From: Catalinimonas niigatensis | GTDB taxonomy: Bacteria > Bacteroidota > Bacteroidia > Cytophagales > Cyclobacteriaceae | DNA length: 64,000 bases | Direction: 5' to 3' | NCBI RefSeq assembly: GCF_030506285.1 | Contig: NZ_CP119422.1 | Span: forward strand, 4,141,501-4,205,500 | Shown: positions 7,682 to 16,347 of the stretch, in pieces | Layout of the letters: each line of letters starts with the position of its first letter | Position numbering within the stretch: the first letter of the stretch is position 1 | Program-made: the position numbers and the translations under genes | Notes under the pieces: generated by a model | What the model was told of the DNA's origin: nothing | The model's input: only the letters and a program-made list of their open reading frames with translations | Database searches by the model: none

Positions 7682-10375
7682 TCAAAACTTAAAGTTATAG
7701 GTGACAGAAGGAAAAGGACGTCCTAAAATAGAAAGCTGATAAGCATTCAGCGATCCGCCTGCATCATTTCGGAAAAATACAGAATAAGGATTATTCCTCC
7801 CATACAAATTATAAAGAGCAAAAGTCCAGCTGGAATCCCACTTCTTCTTTTTCTTCAAATTGCCATCTACGGAGATAGAGATATCCAGACGATGGTAATC
7901 AGCCACACGGTACTGGTTGCGGGAAGAGAAATGGGCAATGTCCTGATTTCCTACCCGATAGGTACCTTCGGGCAGGGAAATGGGTCTCCCGGTGCTATAG
8001 GTAAAGTTAAAACCCAGACGAATGCGGCGGGTAAACTGATAATTGCCCACTACAGTAAAATCGTGAGGTTTATCAAAATTAGAAGGATACCAGTCACCCT
8101 GGTTAATACGTTCGTCAGCATACTGCCCTTCTACCTGCCGCAGGCTGCGTGAATAAGTATATGACAACCAGCCGGTAAGCCGTCCCAGGTTTTTGGCCAA
8201 AAACATTTCAACCCCATACGCCTTGCCGATACCGGTGAGCAAGTCGGTTTCCAACTGATCATTCATCAGTATCTCTGCTCCGTCTTTATATTCCACCAGA
8301 TTCTGTATGTCTTTGTAGTAGACTTCAATAGAAGATTCTATTGCATTGCCAATGGCATTTCTAAAATAACCTATCGCATACTGATCGCCAATCTGCGGAC
8401 GCACATAGCGATCACTCAACTTCCAGATGTCGGTAGGGGTAATGGAAGTGGTATTGGAAATCAGGTGCATATTCTGCCGCATGCGGTTATAGCTTAGTTT
8501 CACGCTGCTTCTGGCATCCAGCCCAATCCGCAAAGCTACCCGAGGTTCAAATCCCTGGTACTGGCTAACCGTTTCTCCTGAACCATAGTAGGCTGAATCT
8601 ACTACCGAACCCGGACTGATGGGGATGCCTTCCTCATAGATGGCTATTGTCCGTGGTCCTACCGCCAGATAATGGTTGTAGCGCAAACCCAGATTTAGCG
8701 TCAGGTTTCTGGTGATGGTAAATTCATCATTAAAGTACAATGACATATCCCAGGCCTGCTCTTTATCCAGGCTTTCAGGCACAATCAAAGAAAAGTCGCC
8801 ATCGGGCTGCAGCTCACCCGGCTCAAAACCATAGCGCGCCATGTTGATTCCTGCATCTATCTGATGTCTTTCTCCCAGGAAGCGGGTCAGGTTCCAGCGC
8901 CCTTCCGAAATGGCAAAACCGGCATTGAGCAGGGAAGCCCGGGTACTGTCCTGTAGGTCGCCCACTTCATAAGTAAAACGGGAATGTGTCAATGTGACGG
9001 TGGATAGCCACTGCTGTGAAATCAGGAAATCCCAGTTGAAGGCCGCCCCAATATTCTGGTATCCGTAAGAAGTATTGCCTGCATACAGGAAGTCATCATG
9101 GCTGATATAGCCGGTCAGTCCTACTTTATGGGATTCGTTGAGGCGATATGTCCATTTGACATTGGCATCGTAGAAAGAAGCCTCACTCTGGCGGATGGTA
9201 AGGTCATCTACCCTCTTCAGTATCCAGTCGGAGTAGGAGGCCCTGCCACCGATCATCAGCGAACTTTTCTCCTCTACCAGGGGTATTTCCAGTGCAAGTC
9301 GACTGGCAACCAGACCGATTCCTCCGCTGCCTGTGACTTTTTTCAGATTACCTTCTTTGAGCGATACATCCAGCACTGAAGCAATGCGTCCGCCGTAGCG
9401 GGCAGGGATGCCGCCTTTATAGAGCGTAGCATCTTTGAGCAGATCGGCGTTGAAAGCAGAAAAGAAGCCAAAGAGATGCGAAGGATTGAAGATAGAGATG
9501 CCATCCAGCAGGATGAGGTTTTGCCCAACATCTCCTCCCCTTACGTTGAAGCCTGCGGCCCCTTCACCAGCCACACTTACACCCGGCAACATTTCTATAG
9601 AATTGATCAGGTCTACTTCTCCTAAAAAGGCAGGCATTTTCTGCACCTTTTGTATATCCATGCGAGTGGCACTCATCTGAGGGCTGCTCACATTATAATC
9701 TTCTGCCCTGTCGGTAATGGTAATCTCTTCCAGGCGGGCTGTTCCTTCGTAAAGATCTACCGAGAGCGTACCATCAGAGATCATTCTGATGTTTCTTTTT
9801 TCCTCTTCAAAACCCAGTGAGTTGATCGTCAACGGATGGATACCTACCGGAAGGCTCAGTGTGAAGTAGCCGTTCAGATTGGTAGAAGTCCCCTGCTGAA
9901 TATCCTGCACAAAAACCGTAGCACCGGTGACACCCTGTCCGGTGGCACCATCCCGTACATAGCCACTTAGCGTAGCATTTTTCTGTCCCTGATTGCTTAG
10001 CGAATCTCCAATAATAATCAAGCCTTCTTCCTCTCCACGAGCACGCAGGGCGTTATTCAGCGCGTTCGGATTTTTTTGTAATAAAACAACGTATTGCTGT
10101 TGATAGATCTGATAGGTAAGTTCGGTGCCGGCGAGCAGTTGGATGACTACCTGCTCAAGCGGGGTTTGGCTGAAGGTGCCGGTAAATAGTATATTTTCTA
10201 TCCATTCCTGTTTAAAGAAGAAGCGAATCGGTTCCTCCTTTTGTATCTCCTCAAAAATAGCGGACAGTTTTGCACTGGAGTAGTTGGCTGTCCAGAGAAC
10301 CTCTTCTGTAGTTTGCGCTGCCAGGGGCGTATAAATACTCCATAAAAGACAGATGCCTGACAGTAGTTTTCGCAT
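7682..10375 (-). CDS. TonB-dependent receptor with STN and carboxypeptidase-regulatory-like domains
   Basis: An 897-residue outer-membrane receptor with the signal MRKLLSGICLLWSIYTPLAAQ. Residues ~30-100 form an STN (secretin/TonB N-terminal) domain. Residues ~130-215 form a carboxypeptidase-D regulatory-like domain (LSGYVRDGATGQGVTGATVF). A plug domain follows at ~235-350 (GEVDLINSIEMLPGV, FNVRGGDVGQNLILLDGI), then a long beta-barrel ending in an aromatic-rich strand, PSVTYNFKF. An STN domain usually signals to an anti-sigma factor or to TonB partners, but no such pair lies here. It is the first gene of an operon with the DUF4249 lipoprotein and the MG2-like protein. The substrate is unknown; DUF4249-linked receptors are not clearly SusC types, as no SusD is present. 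Confidence 0.92.
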   Translation of the reverse strand: MRKLLSGICLLWSIYTPLAAQTTEEVLWTANYSSAKLSAIFEEIQKEEPIRFFFKQEWIENILFTGTFSQTPLEQVVIQLLAGTELTYQIYQQQYVVLLQKNPNALNNALRARGEEEGLIIIGDSLSNQGQKNATLSGYVRDGATGQGVTGATVFVQDIQQGTSTNLNGYFTLSLPVGIHPLTINSLGFEEEKRNIRMISDGTLSVDLYEGTARLEEITITDRAEDYNVSSPQMSATRMDIQKVQKMPAFLGEVDLINSIEMLPGVSVAGEGAAGFNVRGGDVGQNLILLDGISIFNPSHLFGFFSAFNADLLKDATLYKGGIPARYGGRIASVLDVSLKEGNLKKVTGSGGIGLVASRLALEIPLVEEKSSLMIGGRASYSDWILKRVDDLTIRQSEASFYDANVKWTYRLNESHKVGLTGYISHDDFLYAGNTSYGYQNIGAAFNWDFLISQQWLSTVTLTHSRFTYEVGDLQDSTRASLLNAGFAISEGRWNLTRFLGERHQIDAGINMARYGFEPGELQPDGDFSLIVPESLDKEQAWDMSLYFNDEFTITRNLTLNLGLRYNHYLAVGPRTIAIYEEGIPISPGSVVDSAYYGSGETVSQYQGFEPRVALRIGLDARSSVKLSYNRMRQNMHLISNTTSITPTDIWKLSDRYVRPQIGDQYAIGYFRNAIGNAIESSIEVYYKDIQNLVEYKDGAEILMNDQLETDLLTGIGKAYGVEMFLAKNLGRLTGWLSYTYSRSLRQVEGQYADERINQGDWYPSNFDKPHDFTVVGNYQFTRRIRLGFNFTYSTGRPISLPEGTYRVGNQDIAHFSSRNQYRVADYHRLDISISVDGNLKKKKKWDSSWTFALYNLYGRNNPYSVFFRNDAGGSLNAYQLSILGRPFPSVTYNFKF

Positions 10376-10399
10376 AGGTTAGATTAAAAGCGCTAAAGG

Positions 10400-10430
10400 G
10401 AAATTTAGGGTGAATTATTGCTTTTTACAA
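10400..10430 (-). promoter_or_regulatory. Possible promoter of the TonB-receptor operon
   Basis: TTG (10430-10428), 20 bases, then TAAATTTC (10407-10400), one mismatch from TAnnTTTG. It lies 25 bases upstream of the receptor start codon. Confidence 0.35.
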
Positions 10431-10658
10431 GTTGTCCCTCAATAACATCGACAGATCACTAAAATTAAAAGACTAATAGCTTTTTTATGCATTAAAAACA
10501 GGCATAAGATTATTTTGCTAACTTCTATGATATGTGTTATCCGTTTGTCAAAGTCACCTACTGAGATCGACCGTCCATTGAATTCCTTATCCAAAAGTAC
10601 ATCAGGTAAGAAAAACTACGCTTTTACTCGGCTTTACTTCCTGTCAAAGGAAGTATTT

Positions 10659-11666
10659 ATGGCCAAATTTTCTCAATTTTACGCCATGTCTGCTGAAATT
10701 AACCGTTCTCAAGAAACTTCACCTTCTGTATTACACATTGCCGGGCACGCTATAGAACCTGGACAAGAGTTACTGATTGACCTCAATTTTGCCCGCCTGC
10801 CCTCTCGTACCGAGATTGTAATCCCTATATTGGTAAGTCGTGCGCTCCTGCCAGGTCCCATATTGCTGCTCATGGCCGGACTGCATGGCGACGAGATCAA
10901 TGGTATTGAAATTGTCAGGCGTATACGTGATCAGGGCTTTCACCGTCCTGACAAAGGCACAGTGATTTGTATTCCTCTGCTCAACATCTTTGGCTTTGTG
11001 CATTTTTCACGTACTGTGCCCGATGGCAAAGATGTGAACCGCTCTTTTCCCGGTTCCAAAAATGGTTCCCTGGCCAGCAGGGTAGCTTATGTACTGATGA
11101 AAGAAATCATACCGCTGGTAGATTATGGCATAGACTTTCATACCGGTGGTGCCAGCCGGGCCAATATTCCCCAGGTGCGCTGTAATTTTGATAATCCGCT
11201 CAGCAAAGAGTTGGCCGTAGCGTTTGACGCACCTTACACCCTTCACTCTAAACTGATCAAAGGTTCACTCCGCCATGCTGCTCATAAAAGAGGCAAGAGC
11301 ATCATTATTTATGAAGGAGGCGAGTCATTACGCCTTAATGAGAAAGCCATACAGGTAGGCATCAATGGAACACGCAGGTTGATGAAGCATCTGGGTATGC
11401 TCAAAACGCAGCCCAAAAGCCCCAACAAAAGTATTATCATCAATAAACGAAAGTGGATCAGGGCACGTCACGCAGGCTTATTTCACTCCCTGATCAAACT
11501 GGGGGCTATTGTTAAGAAAGGTGAAAATATCGGCTACATCACCGATCCCATCGGCAACTTTCAGATCTACGTAAAATCTCCCGAACATGCCCATGTGATC
11601 GGCTTGAATAACAATCCGGTCATCAATCAGGGAGATGCGCTGCTGCACCTGGGAATTATTAAGTAA
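10659..11666 (+). CDS. Succinylglutamate desuccinylase/aspartoacylase family zinc hydrolase
   Basis: A 335-residue AstE/AspA-type M14-like zinc deacylase. The open frame reaches back to a TTG at 10515, but I start at ATG 10659, which has the Shine-Dalgarno-like AAAGGAAG just upstream and matches the usual family length. Zinc-binding residues are visible in MAGLHGDEINGIE (H and E) and in DFHTGG. Substrate-pocket residues appear in PDGKDVNRSFPG and YEGGES. The C-terminal ~90 residues form a beta domain (IRARHAGLFHSLIKLGAIVK) resembling a lipoyl/biotinyl-type barrel, as in related proteins. The acyl-amino acid or peptide substrate is not known. No RimK-type ligase gene, a frequent neighbour of such proteins, is present here. 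Confidence 0.85.
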   Translation: MAKFSQFYAMSAEINRSQETSPSVLHIAGHAIEPGQELLIDLNFARLPSRTEIVIPILVSRALLPGPILLLMAGLHGDEINGIEIVRRIRDQGFHRPDKGTVICIPLLNIFGFVHFSRTVPDGKDVNRSFPGSKNGSLASRVAYVLMKEIIPLVDYGIDFHTGGASRANIPQVRCNFDNPLSKELAVAFDAPYTLHSKLIKGSLRHAAHKRGKSIIIYEGGESLRLNEKAIQVGINGTRRLMKHLGMLKTQPKSPNKSIIINKRKWIRARHAGLFHSLIKLGAIVKKGENIGYITDPIGNFQIYVKSPEHAHVIGLNNNPVINQGDALLHLGIIK

Positions 11667-11808
11667 TCAGAATCCTAAAAAGGATAAGTTGTGAAGCAGT
11701 AAATTGAAAACAGAGGTGTTTCACTTCAGAGGTCTGGGCCATTGTCTGATCATGAAATAAGCCTATATTCGCTGGCAAGCTCATTTTTTTGCTAAGTCCT
11801 TGAACGTC

Positions 11809-14229
11809 ATGAATAAGTATTCTACATACTCCTACACGCTATTTTTACTGGCCTTTTTACTTTTTCAATGCAAAGGCAGAACTCCTCAACCGGAACAGCT
11901 CAGGCATATCCTTGCCGACGTGGAAAGCATTACAGGACGTAGTGAATACCTTAATTCTCCTTATGTAACAGCAGGAGATCGGATTTATATGGTAGGGCAT
12001 CAGAATGGGCAGTTTCCTGATCTGGGCTGGCATGTGCCTGGTGAAATGGGAGGTATCTGGGATCATCCCATTAAACTGATGGATGGCTTCACTGCAGCCA
12101 TCCGCATAGACGAAAAATCCTACTGCTTATCCGAGGCTGATACTTTTATCAATTATCCTTTTGCTAACAAGCATGTTTTTTCTTCTACCGCTAAAGACCT
12201 GCGGATAGAACGTACCCAGTTTGTACCCGATGGTAAGGAAGCGATCGTCATTGCCTATGCTTTTATCAATCAGGGAGAAGAAACCAAGACATTTACTTTT
12301 GAATTTAGCGGACATACGGATCTGCGTCCGGTATGGCTGGGCGAACGCAGCGGCATGGAAGATGCCGAAGATACCGTCTATTGGGAGTCTTCTCTGCAAA
12401 GCTGGTTTGCCAAAGATCAGGCCAACGATTGGTTTGCCATCTTTGGTTCCACCATTGTTCCTGAATCCTTTCAGAAAGCAAGCATAGACTGCGAATATAC
12501 TCCGCAGGGCAAAGGAAAACAGGCGTCGCTAAGCTTTGCAGGGGAAGTGCCACCGCATGCTACAGTTACCATACCGATTACCATAGCGGGTTCTTATGTG
12601 TCGGAACAGCAGGCGGCAGACACCTATGAAGAGGTGCGCAACACTACTGCGCTGCTCCTGAAAGAGAAGAAAGAACGCTACCACTCCATTGCTCAAAAAA
12701 CAAAGCTTACCCTTCCTGATAAGGAGTTCGAACAGGCTTTCCGCTGGGTCAAGTACAATACTGACTGGCTGATCCGGGATGTACCGGAGGTCGGACGGGG
12801 TTTATCCGCAGGGCTTCCTGATTATCCCTGGTGGTTTGGCGTGGATAATGAATATGCATTGCAGGGAGCGATCATGACAGGGCAAAAAGCACTGGTGGAC
12901 AGTACCATTGCTTTGATCCACAGGATTTCTGAGAATGCCAATGGCAATGGGCGTATCGTACACGAAGTGTCTACCAATGGGGTGGTTTTTAATCCTGGCA
13001 ATGTCAATGAAACCCCACAGTTTGCCTCGCTGATCTGGAAAGTGTACCAATGGACCGGAGACACTACCCTACTGCAAAAATACTATCCTACAGTCAAGCA
13101 GGGACTGGCATGGCTGCTTGAGGAAAATGATGAGGATGGTAATATGCTGCCCGATGGTTTCGGTATGATGGAAATTCACGGACTTAATAGTGAGATGATT
13201 GATGTGGCGGTCTACACCCAGAAAGCTTTCGCTGATGCGGCCTCTATGGCGGAGGTAATGGGAGAAAATGAGCTTGTGCAGCAATACCGCACAAGAGCAG
13301 CTCAGTTAAAACAGAAAATCAACACAGACTTTTGGGTACAGCCCTACAAATCTTATGCGGATTTTATCGGCACTACCCAACAGGCGAGGCTTCTGATTGA
13401 AGATGCCATACATCGGGCCGACTCTCTCAACAAGCCCTGGGCGGTCAAAGAACTTCAGGCGACCAAAGCACAGCTGCTGAATAAAGCTCCTCAAGACAAA
13501 CGAGGCTTTGTGTTGCATCATAACTGGGTGGTGAATACGCCAATGGAAACAGGTATCGCAGATACTGCCAAAGCTCTGCTGGCCTTAGAAACAGGCAGTC
13601 GCTTTGTCAATCCCTTTGGCATGTTTGTCACTGGCATTGACCGAGACGAGACTGCCGGCGAAGACGAAAGTTCATTCGCCCAGGTGAAAAAAACTTTCTC
13701 CTATACCGGAGCGGTCATGACCCTGCCTACTGGTGTGCAGGCCATTGCAGAAAATAATTACGGGCGTCCTGATGAGGCGCTGGGCTATCTACAAAGAATG
13801 ACTCGTACGTTTAGCTTTGCCTTGCCCGGCTCTGTCTACGAAGTCTCTCCTGACTATGGCATGATGACCCAGGCCTGGAACATTTATAGCTATGCTGTCC
13901 CCGTTGTAGAACAGTTTTTTGGCATTCGTCCACGAGCTTATGCCCAGCACACTCGTATTCAGCCTCAGTTTCCTGCTACCTGGGATGAGGGAAGGTTGGA
14001 GAACATAAAGATTGGTGAGAACGAGATCAGTGTCTCTTTCCTGCAAAGTGATGAATCCTTAAACCTCACCATCCTTCAGGCTTTAGCTGACTGGACGATA
14101 GAACTTGCCTTTCCGAAGGGAAAATACCAAAACTTGCAACTGAATGGAAAAGGAGTAAGCCCTATTGTAAGAGGTAATTTTGACATTATAGAAACTACTG
14201 GCAGTAACCTTTCTCTGGAAGCAAGGTAA
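11809..14229 (+). CDS. Six-hairpin glycosidase-like lipoprotein (glycogen-debranching/trehalase-type fold)
   Basis: An 806-residue exported lipoprotein. I start at ATG 11809 rather than the TTG at 11800, because it begins the signal MNKYSTYSYTLFLLAFLLFQC with a lipobox ending at Cys 21. The N-terminal ~270 residues are beta-rich (a supersandwich-like domain). From about residue 300 an alpha/alpha six-hairpin catalytic domain begins, with PDYPWWFGVDNEYALQGA, then EVSTNGVVFNPGNVNETPQF and LPDGFGMMEIHGLNSEMIDVAV, which resemble amylo-1,6-glucosidase/GH15/GH63-like enzymes. Acidic residues in GVDNEY and in TGIDRDETAGEDESSF are candidate catalytic groups. The substrate is unassigned. A hairpin terminator lies about 135 bases after the stop. 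Confidence 0.75.
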   Translation: MNKYSTYSYTLFLLAFLLFQCKGRTPQPEQLRHILADVESITGRSEYLNSPYVTAGDRIYMVGHQNGQFPDLGWHVPGEMGGIWDHPIKLMDGFTAAIRIDEKSYCLSEADTFINYPFANKHVFSSTAKDLRIERTQFVPDGKEAIVIAYAFINQGEETKTFTFEFSGHTDLRPVWLGERSGMEDAEDTVYWESSLQSWFAKDQANDWFAIFGSTIVPESFQKASIDCEYTPQGKGKQASLSFAGEVPPHATVTIPITIAGSYVSEQQAADTYEEVRNTTALLLKEKKERYHSIAQKTKLTLPDKEFEQAFRWVKYNTDWLIRDVPEVGRGLSAGLPDYPWWFGVDNEYALQGAIMTGQKALVDSTIALIHRISENANGNGRIVHEVSTNGVVFNPGNVNETPQFASLIWKVYQWTGDTTLLQKYYPTVKQGLAWLLEENDEDGNMLPDGFGMMEIHGLNSEMIDVAVYTQKAFADAASMAEVMGENELVQQYRTRAAQLKQKINTDFWVQPYKSYADFIGTTQQARLLIEDAIHRADSLNKPWAVKELQATKAQLLNKAPQDKRGFVLHHNWVVNTPMETGIADTAKALLALETGSRFVNPFGMFVTGIDRDETAGEDESSFAQVKKTFSYTGAVMTLPTGVQAIAENNYGRPDEALGYLQRMTRTFSFALPGSVYEVSPDYGMMTQAWNIYSYAVPVVEQFFGIRPRAYAQHTRIQPQFPATWDEGRLENIKIGENEISVSFLQSDESLNLTILQALADWTIELAFPKGKYQNLQLNGKGVSPIVRGNFDIIETTGSNLSLEAR

Positions 14230-14365
14230 AAGAGTTTTCCACTCCTACCTCTCCTTTTCTGAACCTATCAGGTATTGGGTTTCGTTAGCTTTATAGGCTC
14301 AGGATCAACCAAATAAAGATAGGGAAAAGCATAAGTGTTGATTTTGGGTGGTGCCGGAAAAAAAT

Positions 14366-14392
14366 AGATGGTATCTTTGCCATCTGTTTTTT
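14366..14392 (+). terminator. Terminator after the glycosidase gene
   Basis: AGATGG, eight-base loop, CCATCT, then G and a T run; A bases precede the stem, so it could work in both directions. A TAnnTTTG-like TATCTTTG lies in the loop and is more likely part of this hairpin than a promoter. Confidence 0.6.
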
Positions 14393-14444
14393 ATCCGGTA
14401 TAATTTTTACACAAATTTTTTATCCCATCAAAATAGATTCTGAT

Positions 14445-16079
14445 ATGTCAACTGGATTTTATAAAGTTCCTACCCCTACCAACGAGCCGGTGTATGAGTA
14501 TGCTCCGGGTACATCCGAAAGAAAAGCGCTTCAGGCTACCCTAAAAGCTCTGAAAGAACAGCCTGTAGAAGTTCCGCTTTACATCGGCAATGAGCAGATC
14601 AAAACCGGCAGCAAGAAAAGACTCTCCTCACCCCACAACCATGGGGTTACGCTGGGTCATTACCACGAAGGGGATGCTTCCCACGTGGAGCAGGCCATAG
14701 ATTCTGCCTTAAACGTAAAAGAAAGCTGGGAAAACATGCCCTGGGAACAACGTGCCAACATCTTCCTCAAAGCTGCCGAACTGATCTCCGGTCCTTACCG
14801 CTACCAGATGAACGCCGCTACCATGCTGGGGCAGTCCAAAACCGCCCATCAGTCGGAGATAGATTCGGTATGTGAGTTGATAGATTTTCTGCGCTTCAAT
14901 GTGCATTTTATGTCGGAGATATATGCACAGCAGCCACCCATTTCGCCCAAAGGGATTTGGAACCGCCTGGAGCAACGACCGCTGGAAGGCTTCATTTTTG
15001 CTATTACCCCCTTTAACTTTACCGCCATCGCGGGTAACCTGCCGGCCGCACCGGCTATGATGGGCAATGTGGTGGTCTGGAAACCTGCCGAAACCCAGCT
15101 CTATGCAGCCAATCTGGTGATGAAGATTTTCCGCGAAGCCGGACTACCCGATGGCGTGATCAACATGATCAATGTGGATGGACCTGTGGCCGGAGAGGTG
15201 GTTTTCAAACACCCTGATTTTGCTGGCCTTCATTTTACCGGAAGCACCAAAGTGTTTAAGCAACTCTGGAAAACCATCGGCAAAAATATTGATCTGTATC
15301 GCTCTTATCCTCGTGTGGTAGGAGAAACAGGCGGTAAAGACTTTATCATGGCCCACAAATCAGCCGATGCCAAAGCGCTGGCTACCGCTATGATCCGTGG
15401 GGCTTTTGAATTTCAAGGACAAAAATGCTCTGCCGCTTCGCGTGTATATATGCCTAACAATCTTTGGGAAGAAGTGAAAGGCTATCTGCTGGAAGACCTG
15501 AAGCACCTCCGTATGGGAGATGTGGAAGATTTCAGCAACTTTATGGGCGCTGTGATCAGCGAAGTCGCTTTTGACAAGATTGCCAGATACATAGACGGAG
15601 CCCGTGAAGATGAGTTGGCAGAGATCATTGCCGGAGGAGAATATGACAAGTCCAAAGGCTATTTTATCCAGCCCACCATCATCCAGGCACATGACCCTAA
15701 GTATACTACTATGCAGGAGGAGATCTTCGGACCGGTACTGACAGTCTATGTGTACCAGGCCGAGCGCTTTGAAGAAACCCTGGAGCTGGTAGACCAGACT
15801 TCGCCTTATGCCCTTACGGGAGCCATCTTCTCACAGGACCGGGCAGCCATTGAGCTGGCCAACCGCAAGCTGCGCCATTCTGCAGGGAACTTCTACATCA
15901 ACGATAAGCCCACTGGAGCAGTGGTAGGTCAGCAACCTTTTGGCGGTGCCCGGGGATCAGGAACCAATGATAAAGCAGGTGCCATGATTAACTTGCTACG
16001 TTGGGTATCTCCCCGCACCATCAAAGAGACTTTTGCACCACCCAAAGACTTCCGTTATCCATTTATGGGTGAGGAGTAA
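14445..16079 (+). CDS. pruA: L-glutamate gamma-semialdehyde (P5C) dehydrogenase
   Basis: A 544-residue aldehyde dehydrogenase of the P5CDH group, which oxidises glutamate semialdehyde to glutamate with NAD+ in proline catabolism. The first 60 residues are family specific (VYEYAPGTSERKALQATL). Key parts are GFIFAITPFNFTAIAGNLP (cofactor-binding region, near 185), the catalytic glutamate in VVGETGGKDF (near 288), and the nucleophilic cysteine in FQGQKCSAASRVY (near 325). The C-terminal FGGARGSGTNDKAG matches P5CDH. The length fits the stand-alone enzyme of about 540 residues; no proline dehydrogenase domain or gene is attached. It is a single-gene unit followed by two hairpins. Confidence 0.95.
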   Translation: MSTGFYKVPTPTNEPVYEYAPGTSERKALQATLKALKEQPVEVPLYIGNEQIKTGSKKRLSSPHNHGVTLGHYHEGDASHVEQAIDSALNVKESWENMPWEQRANIFLKAAELISGPYRYQMNAATMLGQSKTAHQSEIDSVCELIDFLRFNVHFMSEIYAQQPPISPKGIWNRLEQRPLEGFIFAITPFNFTAIAGNLPAAPAMMGNVVVWKPAETQLYAANLVMKIFREAGLPDGVINMINVDGPVAGEVVFKHPDFAGLHFTGSTKVFKQLWKTIGKNIDLYRSYPRVVGETGGKDFIMAHKSADAKALATAMIRGAFEFQGQKCSAASRVYMPNNLWEEVKGYLLEDLKHLRMGDVEDFSNFMGAVISEVAFDKIARYIDGAREDELAEIIAGGEYDKSKGYFIQPTIIQAHDPKYTTMQEEIFGPVLTVYVYQAERFEETLELVDQTSPYALTGAIFSQDRAAIELANRKLRHSAGNFYINDKPTGAVVGQQPFGGARGSGTNDKAGAMINLLRWVSPRTIKETFAPPKDFRYPFMGEE

Positions 16080-16086
16080 TCCAAGT

Positions 16087-16154
16087 TCTGGCAGATTTTG
16101 GGAATCTGCCAGATCTATCTTTTAACAAGCTGCCTTAAGGGATTAGGGCAGCTT
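16087..16154 (+). terminator. Tandem terminator hairpins after pruA
   Basis: The first hairpin is TCTGGCAGATT, loop TTGGG, AATCTGCCAGA: a perfect 11-base stem (16087-16113) followed by TCTATCTTTT. The second is AAGCTGCC, 12-base loop, GGCAGCTT (16127-16154), followed by TGTTATTTG. The first is the stronger. Confidence 0.75.
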
Positions 16155-16263
16155 TGTTATTTGTCAAAATTGGATTTTTGAAATATGTACTCATCCATCC
16201 ATTGGTATACTGGATGCCTTGTTCAAGATGTTGCAGAAATAGTGCTTATGTCCGCGCCTTCTC

Positions 16264-16301
16264 AAAAAAATCCTAAGCATCTATCTGACACTTAGGATTT
16301 T
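16264..16301 (-). terminator. Terminator of the protease gene
   Basis: On the minus strand AAAATCCTAAG, 13-base loop, CTTAGGATTTTTTT: a perfect 11-base stem with a T run, about 47 bases after the stop codon of the protease. Confidence 0.75.
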
Positions 16302-16347
16302 ACCCGAACAACTACCTAACACTTTATGAAAATTCTTTAAGAGGATT

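Noticed and set aside
10515-10658. An N-terminal extension of the deacylase from a TTG start
   Set aside because: The ATG at 10659 has a good ribosome-binding site and gives the usual family length.
14372-14379. TATCTTTG as a promoter for pruA
   Set aside because: It sits in the loop of a stem with a T run, best read as a terminator, and a TTG lies too far upstream (25 bases).
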